DNA from: Steromphala cineraria
Lineage: Eukaryota > Mollusca > Gastropoda > Trochida > Trochidae
DNA length: 64,000 nt
Assembly: GCA_916613615.1 (NCBI GenBank)
Contig: OU744732.1
Location: 57,744,727 to 57,808,726, forward strand
Reading direction: 5' to 3'
Below are positions 10,690 through 25,139 of the stretch, piece by piece. How positions within the stretch are numbered: the stretch's first letter is position 1; every line of letters starts with the position of its first letter. The notes beneath the pieces were generated by a model. That model did no database searches, was not told where the DNA came from, and saw nothing but the letters and a program-made list of their open reading frames with translations. A program made the position numbers and the translations under genes.

Positions 10690-13600
10690 ATAACCCCCCT
10701 ATCGTATTTTTATGCTTGTAGGTCTACAATTTAGAGTACTATATAGGTAATGAGTATGGTATTAGAATTTATGAAAGTAAATGTTTTAAAAAAACAATTG
10801 TCTCATTGTTACCCTAATGATTATTATGCTTTATGAGTTTTCTTGTTCTCATTCTTATTCTCATAACTAAACATTTCTTTCCGGTATTCCCTGCCATATC
10901 AAACACAAGAATTAACCTTGCAATTTAACTTATGATTTTAATATTACTTCATTATCATTTCATTCAAAAAACATTATCTTGAATGTCATATTTTTTTTCA
11001 TATTTTGTTATTCATTATTATGAAATCTGAGAGGAAATGACACCTCCCCATCGAATATTCTTTCTTTATCAGATCTAATTGTAACTATGCCATGAACAAA
11101 AACGCAGACCACACGACGCCAAGGGTATGTTTTGAATCATTCTTCTCTTATAGAATTTAATATTACGTTAAGTCATCGTTTATAACGTCGTCAATTTCTG
11201 AAGGCAGCCATAAACATTTACGGTTATCACTTAGCGTCTTGAAATGAAACTAAGCCTCTTATAGCAAGATGTTGACAGAAGGATTGACTTATGTTTAAAG
11301 AGATTTATACGGATAAAAGCATCGTTTATGTTCCTCAAGTTGACTTTCATAACACCAAATATTAAATAAAAGGCACCTCTAACCCTTAATCTTAAACGCG
11401 GTTGCCCGGATACATATCTGCTCTTATAATTGAAATATGGACGGGCAAACCTTTTTTTTTGAAGTTTTGAAGTTTTTGAATCTAGTTTCTATTTTTGATT
11501 TATTTATTTTATGAAATTAAGGGTTGAATATATAATAAACCAAAGTTCCCTTACCATTTAAAAAAAATCTGTTGAACCTGTATTGGTTGAAATATGTTTT
11601 ATTCAAATGTCTGTACTAATAATGATCACAGACTACGAAACGCATTGCCAATTGAGAGTTCTATTTTGATTCATTATACTGTGACATTCAATAAGATAGC
11701 TGTTTATGTAAGGTTGATTAAATAATATCTCATCTTGCTGTCAATGGAATTAAATACAAGGTATTCAAATGCTATCTCCTGTGTCAACAAAAAGTTTCCA
11801 TTTAACCTGGTCCTGCCCTCGGCCCTACTATCACACCAAAATGGCAACTGACACGTATTCAACTTACCATGAGCAATCCAATTTCAAATTTCATATCGAT
11901 TAACATCAACAGTGTTCAAGTCACGCGATCATACTACTGTGTAATGTAGATATAAAAGGGGTTGGAACCTTGTCGTACCCCTATAGAAGTTACCTCACGT
12001 TTTTATTTCACGTTTATGTACTCGAACCTGTTTAACATTATAGTATTGATGTACGAATGTGTTCAGAACCACCTTAACAGTATTTCTTACTAAATCATTT
12101 GTAACGTAAGATAGGGTTACAGCGGAAGTGGGCCCTTTATCGGCATGCATATGGACAAGGAAAATATCTATGTTTTTCAAAATGTTAGCTACACAATTAT
12201 TGAATATTTATGAAAATTGCAAATTAATGAATACATCACTACTGTTATTATTATCACTATTATGTACTGATGATTCTGTGCTTGAATCTATTCGTTCACA
12301 GTGAACCTAGAGAAGTGAACATTTTCACTTTTTTTATTGACAAGGTGATTTTCACAACTTATTAGGTGGATTCAAATACGTATTTCTGTTGATTACAAAA
12401 CAATAATTCGTATGTATTCGTAGGTTTAAATAAGCATCACTTGAGAGAGTCTTTATTTCATTGATTGTCCCCAAAGTTTACAGAAGAACATCAAGTTTTT
12501 CTAATACATTTATTATAAACAGGATGTTAAAATATTCGATAACTAAGACGTTTAAGTCAGAATTAATCCACTCACTTCATTGCAAATAATTCTCATTTGA
12601 CAATTATACCGTAATTTTTGTTCATTATGACTCGTTTGACCACACTTGTGAAAGCCGTCACAGAATTTCTGCAAGTAATTTCATAACATAACCAGAACGA
12701 ACCAAAAACATCTTTTCAAATGAAAAGTTCATATATTTTTTCTATAAATCATATTTTTTAAAGATGAATTTATGGTTCAAAAGACTAACATTTACACTAT
12801 TCTGATAACACTGAGGCCAGTTTTAAGATAATATAACGAAATTGCAATGAAAATAACATTCCCTTTACGGTTTCTTTGAACTTCAGACATTAAAAGCTTA
12901 AGGAAGTTAACATAACACAGAACCAATAAAACCAACATCAAAACAACCATGAAAGTTAACAACATCTTTCAAAGGCTTAAAAAAATATTTCATATTGGTT
13001 ATTTTTTATGAAAGGCGTGACCCTTACGACGAAATTCCAAGGTAAAAATAACGTTGAGAAAACTAATATTCGAGAACAAATTATCTACCATTTTATTAGA
13101 TGTGCCCTGTCCTAAAAGCCTCTTTATCTAGTGAAATAATGTTATGACTCTGTGAAAAGGGTGGCAGGGGCTTGTCTAAATGGTGACCACAATACGACCT
13201 ATTGGGGCCAGATACGCGTATTTGCACTAAGGTGGCAAAGTGTCACTACAAATGGACAAATACAATTGAGCCACTTATGCAGAACATACAGACAGGGATG
13301 GTTTCTTTCATGGGGTGTCAGGCAAAACCTTATAAGATAAACACCATCATGGAAAGTCAGGGCATGTATGCCTCACGTAGGGTTTAATGATGAAATTTTG
13401 ATTTACTATTTTGAGGCGATAAGAGAAAATTCTAAACCTGACAAAATATAATTATGGATATTTTTTTGTTTTAAATTGATAGTAATTTTTTTTCTGTGAC
13501 ACACTTCCATTCATTGATATCATTATATCACACGCTTATCAATATACTGTATGTATAACCACAAGGTTTTTATCACACATTTTTAAAATTGAACCTTCAT

Positions 13601-16600
13601 GGTGTGCCGTTGATGATATAACTCATTATACAGATATTATAATTCTGAATAACGACATGTGGGCTATATGTTAAAGGTAAACACTTTAAATGAAAATACA
13701 CTAAAAGGAAACAATGATACATCATTTACTAGAAAGAAATGAAACTAAATAGAAACGATGTCAACATGAGACTATGTCTATTGCGAGTGTATGAATTTTA
13801 TGTGAATTGTAAAATTGTATTAGAATTTAAGTTAACTTGTGAAATGCAAATCACAAATTGTATCTTACTTCCTATTTCATTAATTATTTCAAGAAGACGA
13901 TGAAGAAGCAATGTCAAACTAATGAAAAGTTGAAAAATGTAAATATTTAAATAAACTGAAAAATTTAAAGAAAATGATGCAAAATTATTTTAACAAATAT
14001 TTTCAGTGGCTCATTGTGAAAACTGACACCACTGTGGGCCACGATGGGAAATTCAAAAGGGTAGTTTACACAAATGCACTTAGGATAGGTACATTATGCA
14101 TGATTGCTGTGGGGACATAGTTTCCCCATTATACACCGTCTAAGTGTTGGATGTTGGGGAACACCAACATTCATAGACGTCGGGCCAGACACTTAATAAT
14201 AAGAATGAAGACAGCTAGTTTAATGGGTGATCGAGTTGAGGAGATAATCATTATGTTGACCTCATAACTAGGGTCAGGCTGCTAAAGTAATAAACATAGT
14301 TAACAAGACCTTTCTCCTTAAGATAAGTTGATATGTGGACAGTCTGTTAACGACTCGTGTCCCCGCCCGCTTTTAAAGCATGGGAAATGCAAACAACGTC
14401 GTTATAAGCATCGTTTTTGAAAACACCCTTTCATTGTGGTTTGGTGGAAACTGTAAGGGATAATAGACACAATTACTCTTATTGTAACTATATGAATAAG
14501 GTAAAAACATGGGATTCATTCTGTGCAGAAATAACGATGTGTTTGCAACAAATCTGTAAGTTAATCAATGAATATCACAGCATTTGATAGTTATTCAGAA
14601 CTGTTTAAAAGGCTTATAAAATACCACAGAATACATGTGGCAGTATGGAATTCACTTTAACAGTCTTTAGTTGCTCTATGTCAATTTGACGTTGTCATAT
14701 TGTGGTTGTGGTCGTTTTACTATAGAAATGAAAAATCATGATATAGAAAATAGTTCATAAAAAGGGTTTTTATGATGGTAGTTTTTTATACTTTATTTAT
14801 GGTGTTGGAATTCGTCAATTATGTTGATGGTTAAGGCGGCAGTGACAGTTTTTCTTCATGATTTATACATATAATTCTTTCAAGTCTCTCTGACATTTTG
14901 TTTTTATAGAAAGTCAACATTAAAGGGAATTCAACTTCAATCATGGACTTTAAGATGTATAGAAAATTGTTTAAAGTAAGACATATAATAATAACAACAA
15001 GACCATGATGACCAAAAGTGGTCAAATGGTGTTGTATTGCATTCTAATTCAATTATATCGAAATCACATGAAGCCTCATCCTTATTTATGATGTACGACA
15101 TAATAGGATATGTGTTTGTTAATCTTGATTTGAAGATGATGGAGCTATTTTGGAAGCTGCTTAGTGACACGTTTTGCATGACAATATAATTTTGTTCGTT
15201 AAGGTTAAAGTTTCAATTGTGTTGAAATGATAATCTACTCTCTCTTTGCAACCTGTTAAATAATCTGATGTTCTAGAAGTTTTGAAATACATCGGTTAAA
15301 AGGTACCCATAATTGAATAGCCGTCGGTCAAACAGTTTACTTTATATAGACAGTATTACCCATGGTCAAGCGCCTGGCCAACTAAATATCATTTTACGTT
15401 GGCCTCAAAGAGCTACCGGATAATTCAATCGTCCACCCGATCCTGATATATACTACTCCAGCTTGACCATAGTCCATTGTGGTCAGGATCGTCCGGATTA
15501 TGTCCAGTTTAATAAGGCTCAACAAGAATAGCCCTTGATCTTACAGTAAACAAAGTTTGAAACGAAACCTGCATTACCTCCTAGCAGTTGAACCTTTTGT
15601 GATTATCTCCCCTTGGATGATTGGCTTCATATTTATCCTTCTCTCAAGGCAAGGTTGATACTGATATAGTTGATAGGTGGTAGTGGTCAATGTTATGGAC
15701 AATGACCACTGACCACTTGATATTGGACCCTGTATGATATATGGTTCATCTACTTCCATATACACGAAGTTATGATGGAATGTATACTTGATATATCTGT
15801 ATAGGGTATCCATTTCTATGAAGACTTAGACGACGGCTTGTCCATTTGATAGAAGTTTCGTTTATTACTATAAGATAAGTATTGTGAGTTTAATGTATAG
15901 AGTGGTTGATGCCTTAACCTGCACACCTGTGAATTCGTCTTTGAAGTATGCCGCCTAGAGGGAGTTGTGATGAATACCTTATGGGCGTTAATATCATGAT
16001 ATAATGTGAAGTTACAGTCAAACCTGCGTATTAGGGCTAAATAAGGGACCGACATTATTTGGCGGGTACATACATGTAGGGGTAGCCGGTGTCTACGTAG
16101 TTTCTGAAGTCACAGTCAGGACAAAATTGCAGTGTGCGGTATAAGGAGATGACTGCTTAAACGTGTTGCCTGTATTGCTTTTGGAATGAATTCGAACACA
16201 ACCTGTTTACATGTTTTCCTTTTCATAGTATTACCATCATACATATGAAGGCATGGGAATAGTCTATTAGATCTTTTGAGTTGATGTTAGGTGAGGTAGA
16301 TCCTTAATTCATAAGCATAAGGCTGGTGAACAAATTTGTTACAGTGCTTATGATTTCTTATGTATTTTTTTAAAATTCTGTATTACGTACCATTTTCCAA
16401 AGATTTTTTAACAGAATATGAAGATTTAAGGAGGGTTCTTATCTTTATTATAAACAAGTAACAAGAGGCATGGTTCAAGTTTTAAAATTCCGATTTTCAT
16501 ATTTTTGCAATATTCTGCAAAACAAAATTATGAAAAATATACTTGACGTGAATTAAGGTACGTGTCTCATGTTGTTTACACAAGTCATTTTACGAAGAAA

Positions 16601-17060
16601 ATAATGAGTTTTTGCATTTTTTCACCCCAGTGCTTTCCAAATCCTTGTCAAGTTAGCTCTAACATGAATATTTACTTAATTGTTATGTATGGGAATATAC
16701 TTTTTGTAACTTCTTTCATAACAAGTAATAAAAGTTTGTTGTGTTAGTAGAATTCAAATCATACCCAATTACAAGATACATTTAACTGCACTAATATTGC
16801 AAGTTATGTATCACACTCTTGTTCAGCAGCTTTAGACATACAAGGATTTTCGTTCAAGTTTTAGAAATTTAGAAAAATCTTTTTTTCTTTATACGTTCAT
16901 TATCACACTTGGCCATTGCCTATTTCTAAAACGTCATTGTTTGTGCAAGAATTATAAGTATAAGTATGTCATGTTCTACTTGTAAATCTACTAAGGACGT
17001 TTCTGGTAGATAGGTCAAGCGCCTTTGAGCAGCACTCTCTGAGCTGGATATTGGCGCTAT
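10690..17060. other. Long AT-rich gap without recognised genes
   Basis: About 6.4 kb of AT-rich sequence. Only short unlinked reading frames occur. Small local inverted repeats exist (for example GTGGTCAATG and its complement around 15690-15715), but nothing forms a clear element. Confidence 0.35.
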
Positions 17061-17070
17061 GCAAATGTTT

Positions 17071-17093
17071 AGTAGTAGTAGTAGTAGTAGTAG
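17071..17093 (+). repeat. (TAG)n microsatellite
   Basis: About seven near-perfect TAG units lie in an otherwise non-repetitive stretch. Confidence 0.8.
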
Positions 17094-18515
17094 CAGTCAA
17101 TGATTACCATTTACTCACCCCATAACTTCGATAGATATGTTTTCTATTATGGATGAATGACTGCCAACTGTGTATCATAATTAAATATTTCACTAAAATT
17201 TTAAAATGTCTCAATTTCAATTTTATATTCTCATCACACAACGTTCAGTTGTACAAGAGGAGAAAGGCAATTGTTTTATAGATATATGTCTATGATGAAG
17301 ATTGAAACAATGTCTTTACAAGTGAAGGTACAATGAAGTAAAAGTTAAGAAAAGACTTTGTTATGTCTTAGATTCAAGATATACATGTACGTTTTGAAGG
17401 TTTCTATGTTTAGTAAGTAACATATATTTATCAATAACAACTACACCGCTCCTCAATGCATCAATGTGATCTAAACCATTGTGTGGGGGTCTTATTGTAC
17501 AGCAGGCTTCAAATCATATCATTGACGTTCAATAAGGGAGGTTTCAAAACACCAGATAGAATATGACAGGAACACTGTTCAATACGCCCTCTGGACGTCC
17601 CCAATATGCTTCCTGTTCTCAGGAACACATCGTTTTAAGAACACCCCAAAAACGACGTATTCCGATTGTATACGGTCACACGTCGGCCAATATCAATTCA
17701 GTCTCCGGTTTCATACCGCCACAGCATTCCCGGGGAGGGGTTGTTAAGCTCGCGCTGCGTGGGCTACAATTGGGGCGTGGGAAGGCAAAAGTTATGTCCA
17801 AGTTATTGCTCCAGATATGTTAAATTCTTTATATGCTTAACCCAAGGTCATCATCACTTTGGATAACCTTGACAACGCTCTTTCGGCTGAAAGAGATGAA
17901 AGTGTATTAGCAGTCACCATTTTCTACTTACGGGGGTGTTGAATAACAACTGCGGGCCTTTTATTATGTTGGATGTTGCTGTTTTGGAATAACAATATGA
18001 AAACTCGACATGATACTTAAAGATACTTAGATTATAATTGTGATACAAAATTGAAACTGTGTCCTTTTTGGTATCATTAATTGAGTGTCAACTGGATGCT
18101 CGTATAATTGATATTAAATTTATCACGAGCACTGAAAGTAGAGTCATACCATAAGAGTATCCAAGCGATCGTTCATTAATAGTCCGCTATTTCTATTAAA
18201 ATGCTCAGAATACATCATTTCTTGGATATAAGGTGCTTCCCTGATTGTCTTCTAAGCGTTTATCATGATTTCAAATTTAAAACTTTTGAAACGTTTTAAA
18301 CCTAGGGAGAAAGTAAATATGCTTTGGTAAATAATTATACTGAACGTATATGAACTATATGCCAAAGTTCAAATATTCATCTGTGGAAAGAAAAATGTGT
18401 TATGTATTCAATAGGAACCATTGAAGAATGACAAGGAAACATTCAACACGGTTGACAACAGCCATTTTACTGCAAAAGACTATAAAGGAAAACAAGTAAC
18501 ATTGATGGTCAACTT
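17094..18515. other. No gene recognised; contains a GC-richer island
   Basis: Around 17560-17800 the base composition rises and an 86-codon frame is open, but no family pattern was recognised. A GCGTGGGAA word (CSL-like core at 17776-17783) lies in this island. Confidence 0.3.
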
Positions 18516-18665
18516 CTTCATTGTAATATATTCCGTGATAGACAATTCCGTATTGCACCCAAACCTAACTGCGTGTAGAACAGTTCTCTACTGCAGACAA
18601 AGTTGCCGAGGCCCTGGCGGGATTCGAAACCCGGACATCTGGATCCGAAGTGGACCCCCCTTCCA
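18516..18665 (-). repeat. SINE-like repeat, minus-strand copy with tRNA-like B-box
   Basis: On the minus strand a B-box-like GTTTCGAATCCCGCC runs straight into 'ggcaactttgtctgcagtag' and 'gaactgttctacacgcag', which is the block found at 436-507 on the plus strand. The junction of a B-box with the shared body supports a tRNA-derived SINE family. Confidence 0.6.
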
Positions 18666-18998
18666 CGCCCAGTGTAATGAAGAAAAACAACGTTTGTGAA
18701 AGCCTGTCTAAGGACATGTACAAATCTTATCCTATAATTATTATAAAATAAGGGCAAATGTTCGTAACATTAGCTTTTCAAAACAAGGCACCCTTTACGG
18801 TTAAACGTCAATTACAATGGAACAAATTGTAATATCAGACCATGAAGTTGTCTCCACGAGGTGCTGTATCTAATCCATGCCCTCTTAACAAAGGGCCAGC
18901 GGCAATACGTCTTCTTTATGAGAACATCTGGTCACTGCTATAGGACTTAACAGTGATAGAAGATACCGTCATTTGAGTGACCCGATCTGACCCCATAT

Positions 18999-19125
18999 CT
19001 TGACATACAATGGCCAGAGATCTGGCTACAATGACCAAGAACATGATATACAATGACCATGTACTTGATACAATGGCAAAGGATTTGGCCTACAATAGCC
19101 ATGGACTTTATATACGATGGTCTAT
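18999..19125 (+). repeat. Minisatellite, about 21-22-base unit, six degenerate copies
   Basis: TACAATGRCC-like unit starts occur at 19006, 19027, 19049, 19069, 19091 and 19113, so the spacing is 20-22 bases. The unit reads roughly TACAATGRCCAWGGACTTGA. Confidence 0.7.
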
Positions 19126-21640
19126 CTATAAGGGAATCTACGGCCTTGGGTAAAATTTGACTTGATCCTTAGGATATATAGGATTAGATAGAATATTTAC
19201 AACGTCCGTATAGAATGTCCATTCTGGATTGACAAGGCTAAGCGTGACTCTCTTGGCCAGTAATATCGTGTTCCTTTACTTACCTCGGACAATAGTCTTA
19301 TCGCCAGCACGTCGGTCAAGGATTGGGGACGTAATGCCCGTCTTGAGCGTGTATATCTTACCGATCTTTATCAGTGTTAGACGTTTGAAGAGTAAATCTA
19401 GCTATTGACGTACAAGATCATATGCTATTGTCATTTTTGTCAAAAGGGTTTTCGGTCCGTTTTTAATGTCTCTGTAAAAAAGATTGTGTTGGCAATATTT
19501 GACAGTGAAATGTATTAATTACAACTCGGTATAAAGTAATGTACCCAGTATTGCGATATATAAGGAATCATGTGATGATAATTCATTAAAACAACCGATC
19601 AAAGGTAACATAAAAGGACACCTATCAAAGGCTTCGTACTTTGAGCATCCTATGTCCTATACCACATCCTATGAAATCTTTTCTACAATAGGTAACCGTG
19701 ATAAAGTAGGTTTATTGTAAACAATGGAATTTAAGACCTCTTTAAACGATATATTCAATGTTTTTCCATCACATGTTTCATTTTATTTAAAAGGATTCAA
19801 TATAAAACACCGTGGGTTGACATTATCTCATTAAAACTATTCATTTGAATATTTGATTTTTAAAAGTTTCAAAATCTGATTTTTTTTTAGTGTTGTTTTC
19901 CGAAAACGAAAGAAGTGTTTGGTTCATAAGAAAGAGAGTCAAAACGTTTTCAGTAAAACATTCTGCAATTATGATGTTAAATCGATGGTCTTATTAACAC
20001 AACCATCAACTGATTTTCACCACAATCTAAGTTTAGTTTCTAAAATGTTATTTAACATCATATGCATTGAATTCACCTATAAAATACTCTTTTTGAATTT
20101 ATTTCTTCAAGCTGACATGACCATAGCTTCATATAATAACCCGGGTCCTTACGCCAAACGTGTGGCATTTATTTGATATTTCACACTTATTTCACAGCAT
20201 AACTTAAAATTTCAAAATGTCAAAAAATGACATTTTCCGTAACACTAGACTCTTTATCTACCATGATGTATTAAATACAGCCCAAGTGTCAAATTTACTC
20301 TCAGGTATTTAAGGTATGTGTTAAATTATTCCACTATGGTTTTCCTATATGTATGATAATGGCGTAAGCGCAATGAGAGAGTTGGTGGGTCAGAGGTTAT
20401 CTATTTACCTGTGTAATTTACCATAGCAAGAAGAGTCTGTATGATTGCCATCGCCCAGGTGCAAAATGAACTTTCACGAGCCCAGGAAAGTAAGGTTGTG
20501 CGGTATTATCGATATGTCGGTATATTGTAATATGGAAACAACGTGATACGAATCAATAAACACCTCTTAAATTCTCCAATATATCCAACGTTTTGAAATT
20601 AACTATTTCCATCTACATTTGCAGAAAAACACAATTAAATAAAGTGTGATTTTACGAATTTTGTTAAGAAAGTGTGATATTGTGTGGTGAAAATACCTTA
20701 AATATGTATGTATAAATAGTGATTGAAATATCTCCCTAACCAAAACGGCTGATAGCTGAGCAATGATTATCGTTCTTAACGCTCATATTTAGTCAGGACA
20801 GCATGCAAAATCTAGAATTTGACAAGAACCAATATATTCCAATACAGACATGAAAAATGATACACATTCTTACAGGAAGGGACGGCAACATTAATGAATT
20901 CAGCTTTTCAAAGTCGCATTTAAATCGGATCGAACATTATATCACGTGTACCTTGCTGTCTGTTTTATCAAATGAAGTTTGGTATTATTTAAATTAGTTC
21001 TTACGTAAAACCTTATTAAAATTTCACCCAAATGCTTGTTAAATAATGTTGTATAATGGATGTAAAATATATTAGTACCAAGAGATTACCTGTCCCAAAT
21101 GCATAAACAATAGTTGTGAAAGAATCAATGTTTTAAAACCGTAGCACAAGTAAAATAAAAAACGCATTATTTGTACGTGGCCCACAGCTCCTTAGGTGAT
21201 CCTTGAAAACACGATCGGTTTATGGGGAGATAAAATTCCTTACAGTCGAAACTGTCCTTATTTCTCGATCTTGTGTAAGGAGTAAAATATAAATATGGAG
21301 ATGAAATTCTTTAAAACGTGCGAAATGCTTTTACTTTCTTGATATCATATAACACTATCAAGTATAAAAGGAGAAAAAGTTTCTAAACATGCGAATATCA
21401 TACATTCTTCTCCTGTTAGAAGTAAAAGTGTATACATAGAGATAACATTCCTAAACAAATATCGCCTACCATAGAAAAGTATCATTTGCAACCCTTAATT
21501 TATTTCAAAAGGGTTGTAAAAGAAAACTTGATACTGATGTCACAACGCATCGTCTAATGAAGAGATCTTTTAGAAAGAGAATCATGTGAGGTATTTATGG
21601 AATGTGACGAGAGCTGGAACGAGGGGCATTACCAAACCAA
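19126..21640. other. Nothing recognised
   Basis: AT-rich sequence with short chance reading frames only. Confidence 0.3.
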
Positions 21641-21649
21641 AGGTACGTC

Positions 21650-22115
21650 GTCACTTAAAGACACTCTACGGACGGCATGTCCGATGTGTGTAATGCGGCG
21701 TGCGCAAAGCGTAATGCGTATTTAAGTTACTTTATATTAACATAGTAGATGTTGATTCCGTGTACGATTGCGAGTTATGCGTTATGCTTGATGTGCTAAG
21801 CGAAGTGTGTGTTCGTCGGAACGCTCACGAATACGCAATACTCGTATACGCAGACCAAATATGGGCATCACTTTACGCATTACGCATTACGCATATCGCA
21901 TTACGCGTACATTAAACACTTTCTACTATTTTAGTGCAATGAGCTATACTCATTACGCACTAAATGTCAAAATGGATACTCACGCCACACTATTACGCAT
22001 ACATGGAATCGGACATGTATACGCGCCAGGCATCACGCATCACGCATCACGCATCACGCATCAAGCATCACGCATCAAGCAATACGCACGAATACGTTCA
22101 TATGCAATTCCAGCT
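21650..22115. repeat. GCGTAATGCG-rich dispersed element, copy 1
   Basis: The left part holds GCGTAATGCGT-type words and the right part their complements (ACGCATTACGC). A short array of CATCACG heptamers follows (about 22031-22080). The outer ends resemble those of the 25.1-kb element: 'gcacgaatacgt.ca.atg.aatt' on the right and a 'catgt.cg.gtg.ataatgcg'-like left end. The open frames at 21807-22173 are by-products of the repeat. Confidence 0.6.
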
Positions 22116-23229
22116 TAATTTCTATGTTTCCCCCTTATTGGTGATTGTTGGGACATTTAAAAACACCGCTTAAATTCCCATGTTTACAAATACTGTCTAC
22201 CCACGTTCAAAAGGATTCGACATTTTATAAGCATTGTTTGAATCTAACGTATCAATGTTTAACGATATAGTTTGTTGTGACCGTCTTTTCAATACATGAA
22301 AATCGTATCATTAAATAGTGAACAGCCACGAGTAGAATTATTTCAATTCCCACATTTACGTTTGTTAAACATTCATATTTTCACTATTTTCCTTGTAAAA
22401 ATTTTCAATTTGTTTCCTGATCTTTACGGGTCACTTTCATCAAAGAAACTATTTCTCCATCTGTCAAAATCAGGTGATGATGAATTTCGCCATGATTAAT
22501 GAACGTTTTCAGAAAACCCCACGATAAGGAAGCAAGCACGGAAATGTTTTCATTCACACCTTAGGATTGACACATATATGATTGATAGGGTGATAATAAC
22601 GACAAGGCGATTTTAAAGTACCGGTTTGTACCCCAGCCGCAATCACAACTCACCATCGCCGAGTTTTATTGAATGGGTTTTCTTTATCATAATGATACTT
22701 GCTCAAAAAACAACATTTCGTCATTCCCGGCATTGAGAGATTTAAAAGCACTTCAAACCCCGGTTACAAGATATCTGCTTGTAATTTAAATATATTCTTC
22801 ATTCATTTGTCTATTTCTATTTACGAAAACGTGTCTCCTTCACCCCATGGTCAAACAAAACTAATACAGAGCTGTATTGAATCCTAAAATATGATATTCG
22901 TCTATTAGCATTAACCAACGGTTTTCAACCTATGATAACACAAATCCATCGCAGAGCTATATTGAATCCTTAAATAATGATCAAACACAACTATATTGTC
23001 AAGCTGATTCACACAGACATACAGACAGAAATTGGTATTCAATAACAGGCCTAATTGAGATGAGGGAAAGACATTCTTATTTAGCAACAGGCTAGTTTTA
23101 CAAAAATCCGTTCCCAGGTATTAATCAAACCTTTTATAATATCGTTGTAAGTATCGTACCACGATCGAACGTATCAAATCAAAAGACAAGCAAAAACAAG
23201 AAGACATAGTCATTAAATTCCCCGCCAAA
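22116..23229. other. Nothing recognised
   Basis: No gene or repeat recognised in this stretch. Confidence 0.3.
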
Positions 23230-23880
23230 TAAGTTTTCATAAAAGATCCCAATATATTTTACATGGGCCGCAACTCTGTCAAAGGGATTTGCATAGATCT
23301 CATTTTCAAACTCCATGAAGGTATTGATACCGTGAAGACACACAGCAAGTTTGGTTAACCTATCTTAAATAGTTTCTGAGAAAAAAATTCCCCTTTGACG
23401 ACACCCTCGAGTCCATAAACAAGGAACAAGTGCAATACCTCTGACAAATATAATTTTGCGGTTCTGATTTTCGAACTCCAACAAGGTATTGATACCACGA
23501 AGACACACAGCAACAATTGTCCCATTCGAAGATATCTTCGAATAGAGTCCACAAACACGTAACAAGGGCAATAGCTCTGTGTACAAATAAGTATGTGGTT
23601 CTGATTTTCAAACTCCATCAAGGTACTGATACCCTGAAGACACCACAATTTGTTAAGGCAGGGGAACCAAAGGATTTAGTCTAATGAGACAGAGGCTCAA
23701 TCAAAATGACTTGATCTGCCTCTGGCGGAAGAGAATGACCAAATTTGGTTATCCTATCTTAAATAGTTTCTGAAAAAAGCTGTCCCCTTAAACTCGAACG
23801 GACGGTCGCACGGACACACGGACGCACAGCGGAGCCCAAACCTATATCCCCTATCCACTTCGTGGTGGGGGATGATAACT
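23230..23880. repeat. Complex dispersed repeat with internal duplications and conserved tail
   Basis: A unit with the core 'aaggtattgataccacgaag' occurs near 23311, 23475 and 23611. Another segment ('cctatcttaaatagtttctg') occurs near 23361 and again near 23753. The right end (about 23800-23875) runs 'cggacacacggacgcacag' into 'cacttcgtggtgggggatga', a tail I associate with abundant mollusc repeats. Overlapping open frames on the minus strand reflect the repeat and not a gene. Confidence 0.6.
23688..23737 (+). repeat. Lone terminal repeat related to the 62.5-kb TIR element
   Basis: The stretch 'gacttgatctgcctctg' with upstream 'cagaggctc.atcaa' matches the right end of the element at 62457-62808. 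Only one end is seen here, embedded in the complex repeat. Confidence 0.6.
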
Positions 23881-25130
23881 ATAGGGCCTACAACGGACAG
23901 AATGTTACTATTACTCCTAATGATAAAACACCATCAAACGAAAAACAAATAAGACTGAATTTAGCGAATGACAGACAATGGTAAAAGTTAAATGCCAATG
24001 GCGTAGAATGCTTTGTTGACAATTGGGTATAGCACCAGATTTTCAGAAACACCATTGTTTTTTAATGGATATGTTTTAGACAGTCAAATGAGTTTATATA
24101 GTGACGGTTAAAAGGCAAAATGACACCCGATCGAGTATCATACAATCCACAAACTAGTGGTTGATTGAACATGCACAGATCCATCGATTAAAACAAATAA
24201 ACAAAAGGAATCTTTTCATTTCAAATCTTAACTAAGAAGAGAAAGGAAATGCAAGGAAGATCATATATAGATGTTGTTTTGCAAAACGTAAACAAAAGCG
24301 AAATGACAAACATTTATGTTAACTTAAAGGGATTAAAGTTTGGGCGTTTTCTTAAATTGTTAAGAAAGTTTATTAAGTTGTCAGATACCAACACTGGGAA
24401 AAAAGAGTTTTGACATGAGTTAGGCGACTAAGGGATGGTATGAAAAAGATATACGAGATTAGGATGTAAGTAATGAGTTATGTCACTTTTACTGTGACAT
24501 TCTTTTCAAAACAAGTTGAAATTTCCTTCATATGAAAATTATTTTATGAAAAAGAGGATAATTGATAATAATCTCAATTATCTAATTATATATCATATAG
24601 AAACACAATTTAAACATTTTGGTACTTATTTGAGGGAAAATTAAATTTACACGAAAAAATATCAACAATTAAAATGAAGACATGTATTATGATTATGCGC
24701 TTTTGTGAGATTAAGTGGGCTACAATTTGCCTTGTAAAGACTTTAAATGGAATACAAGTATAGTTATGTGATAAAATACGATGCACATGAAATTTATATG
24801 AAGTTTTACGTTCTTATTAAAATCAACCGCCTTGAATAATAATTGAAGCCATGAACTGTATGAGTAATGTTTTCTAAACGTTCTAACTTGATGATATTAT
24901 TTTGGGGAAAGTAAGTTATGATGAAGCAAGTAGAAAACGTAAGGATGATGTACAGAAGAGCGAAATACTCAGTGTTCGGGGTTGAGCATTTGATAAGCAA
25001 TAGCAGTGTAAAAGACATCATATTTGCAATAGTGCAACAATCTATCCACATTATAACATGAGGTTTAATTAAACGGTTCTTAAGCACACCAATCGTTCGT
25101 CAACTTCAATAAAATCACAGTTAATTATAC
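23881..25130. other. Nothing recognised
   Basis: AT-rich sequence without recognised features. Confidence 0.3.
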
Positions 25131-25139
25131 CTCTCGTTC

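Noticed and set aside
17563..17823. An 86-codon reading frame in a GC-richer patch as a gene
   Set aside because: No family pattern, no convincing splice or promoter signals, and an overlapping frame is also open.
21807..22173. Two overlapping reading frames rich in H, R, I and T as protein genes
   Set aside because: They read through ACGCATCACGC-type repeats; periodic composition explains the lack of stops.
23355..23648. Three overlapping minus-strand frames as a protein gene
   Set aside because: They lie in an internally duplicated repeat and are open in several frames at once; there is no family similarity.
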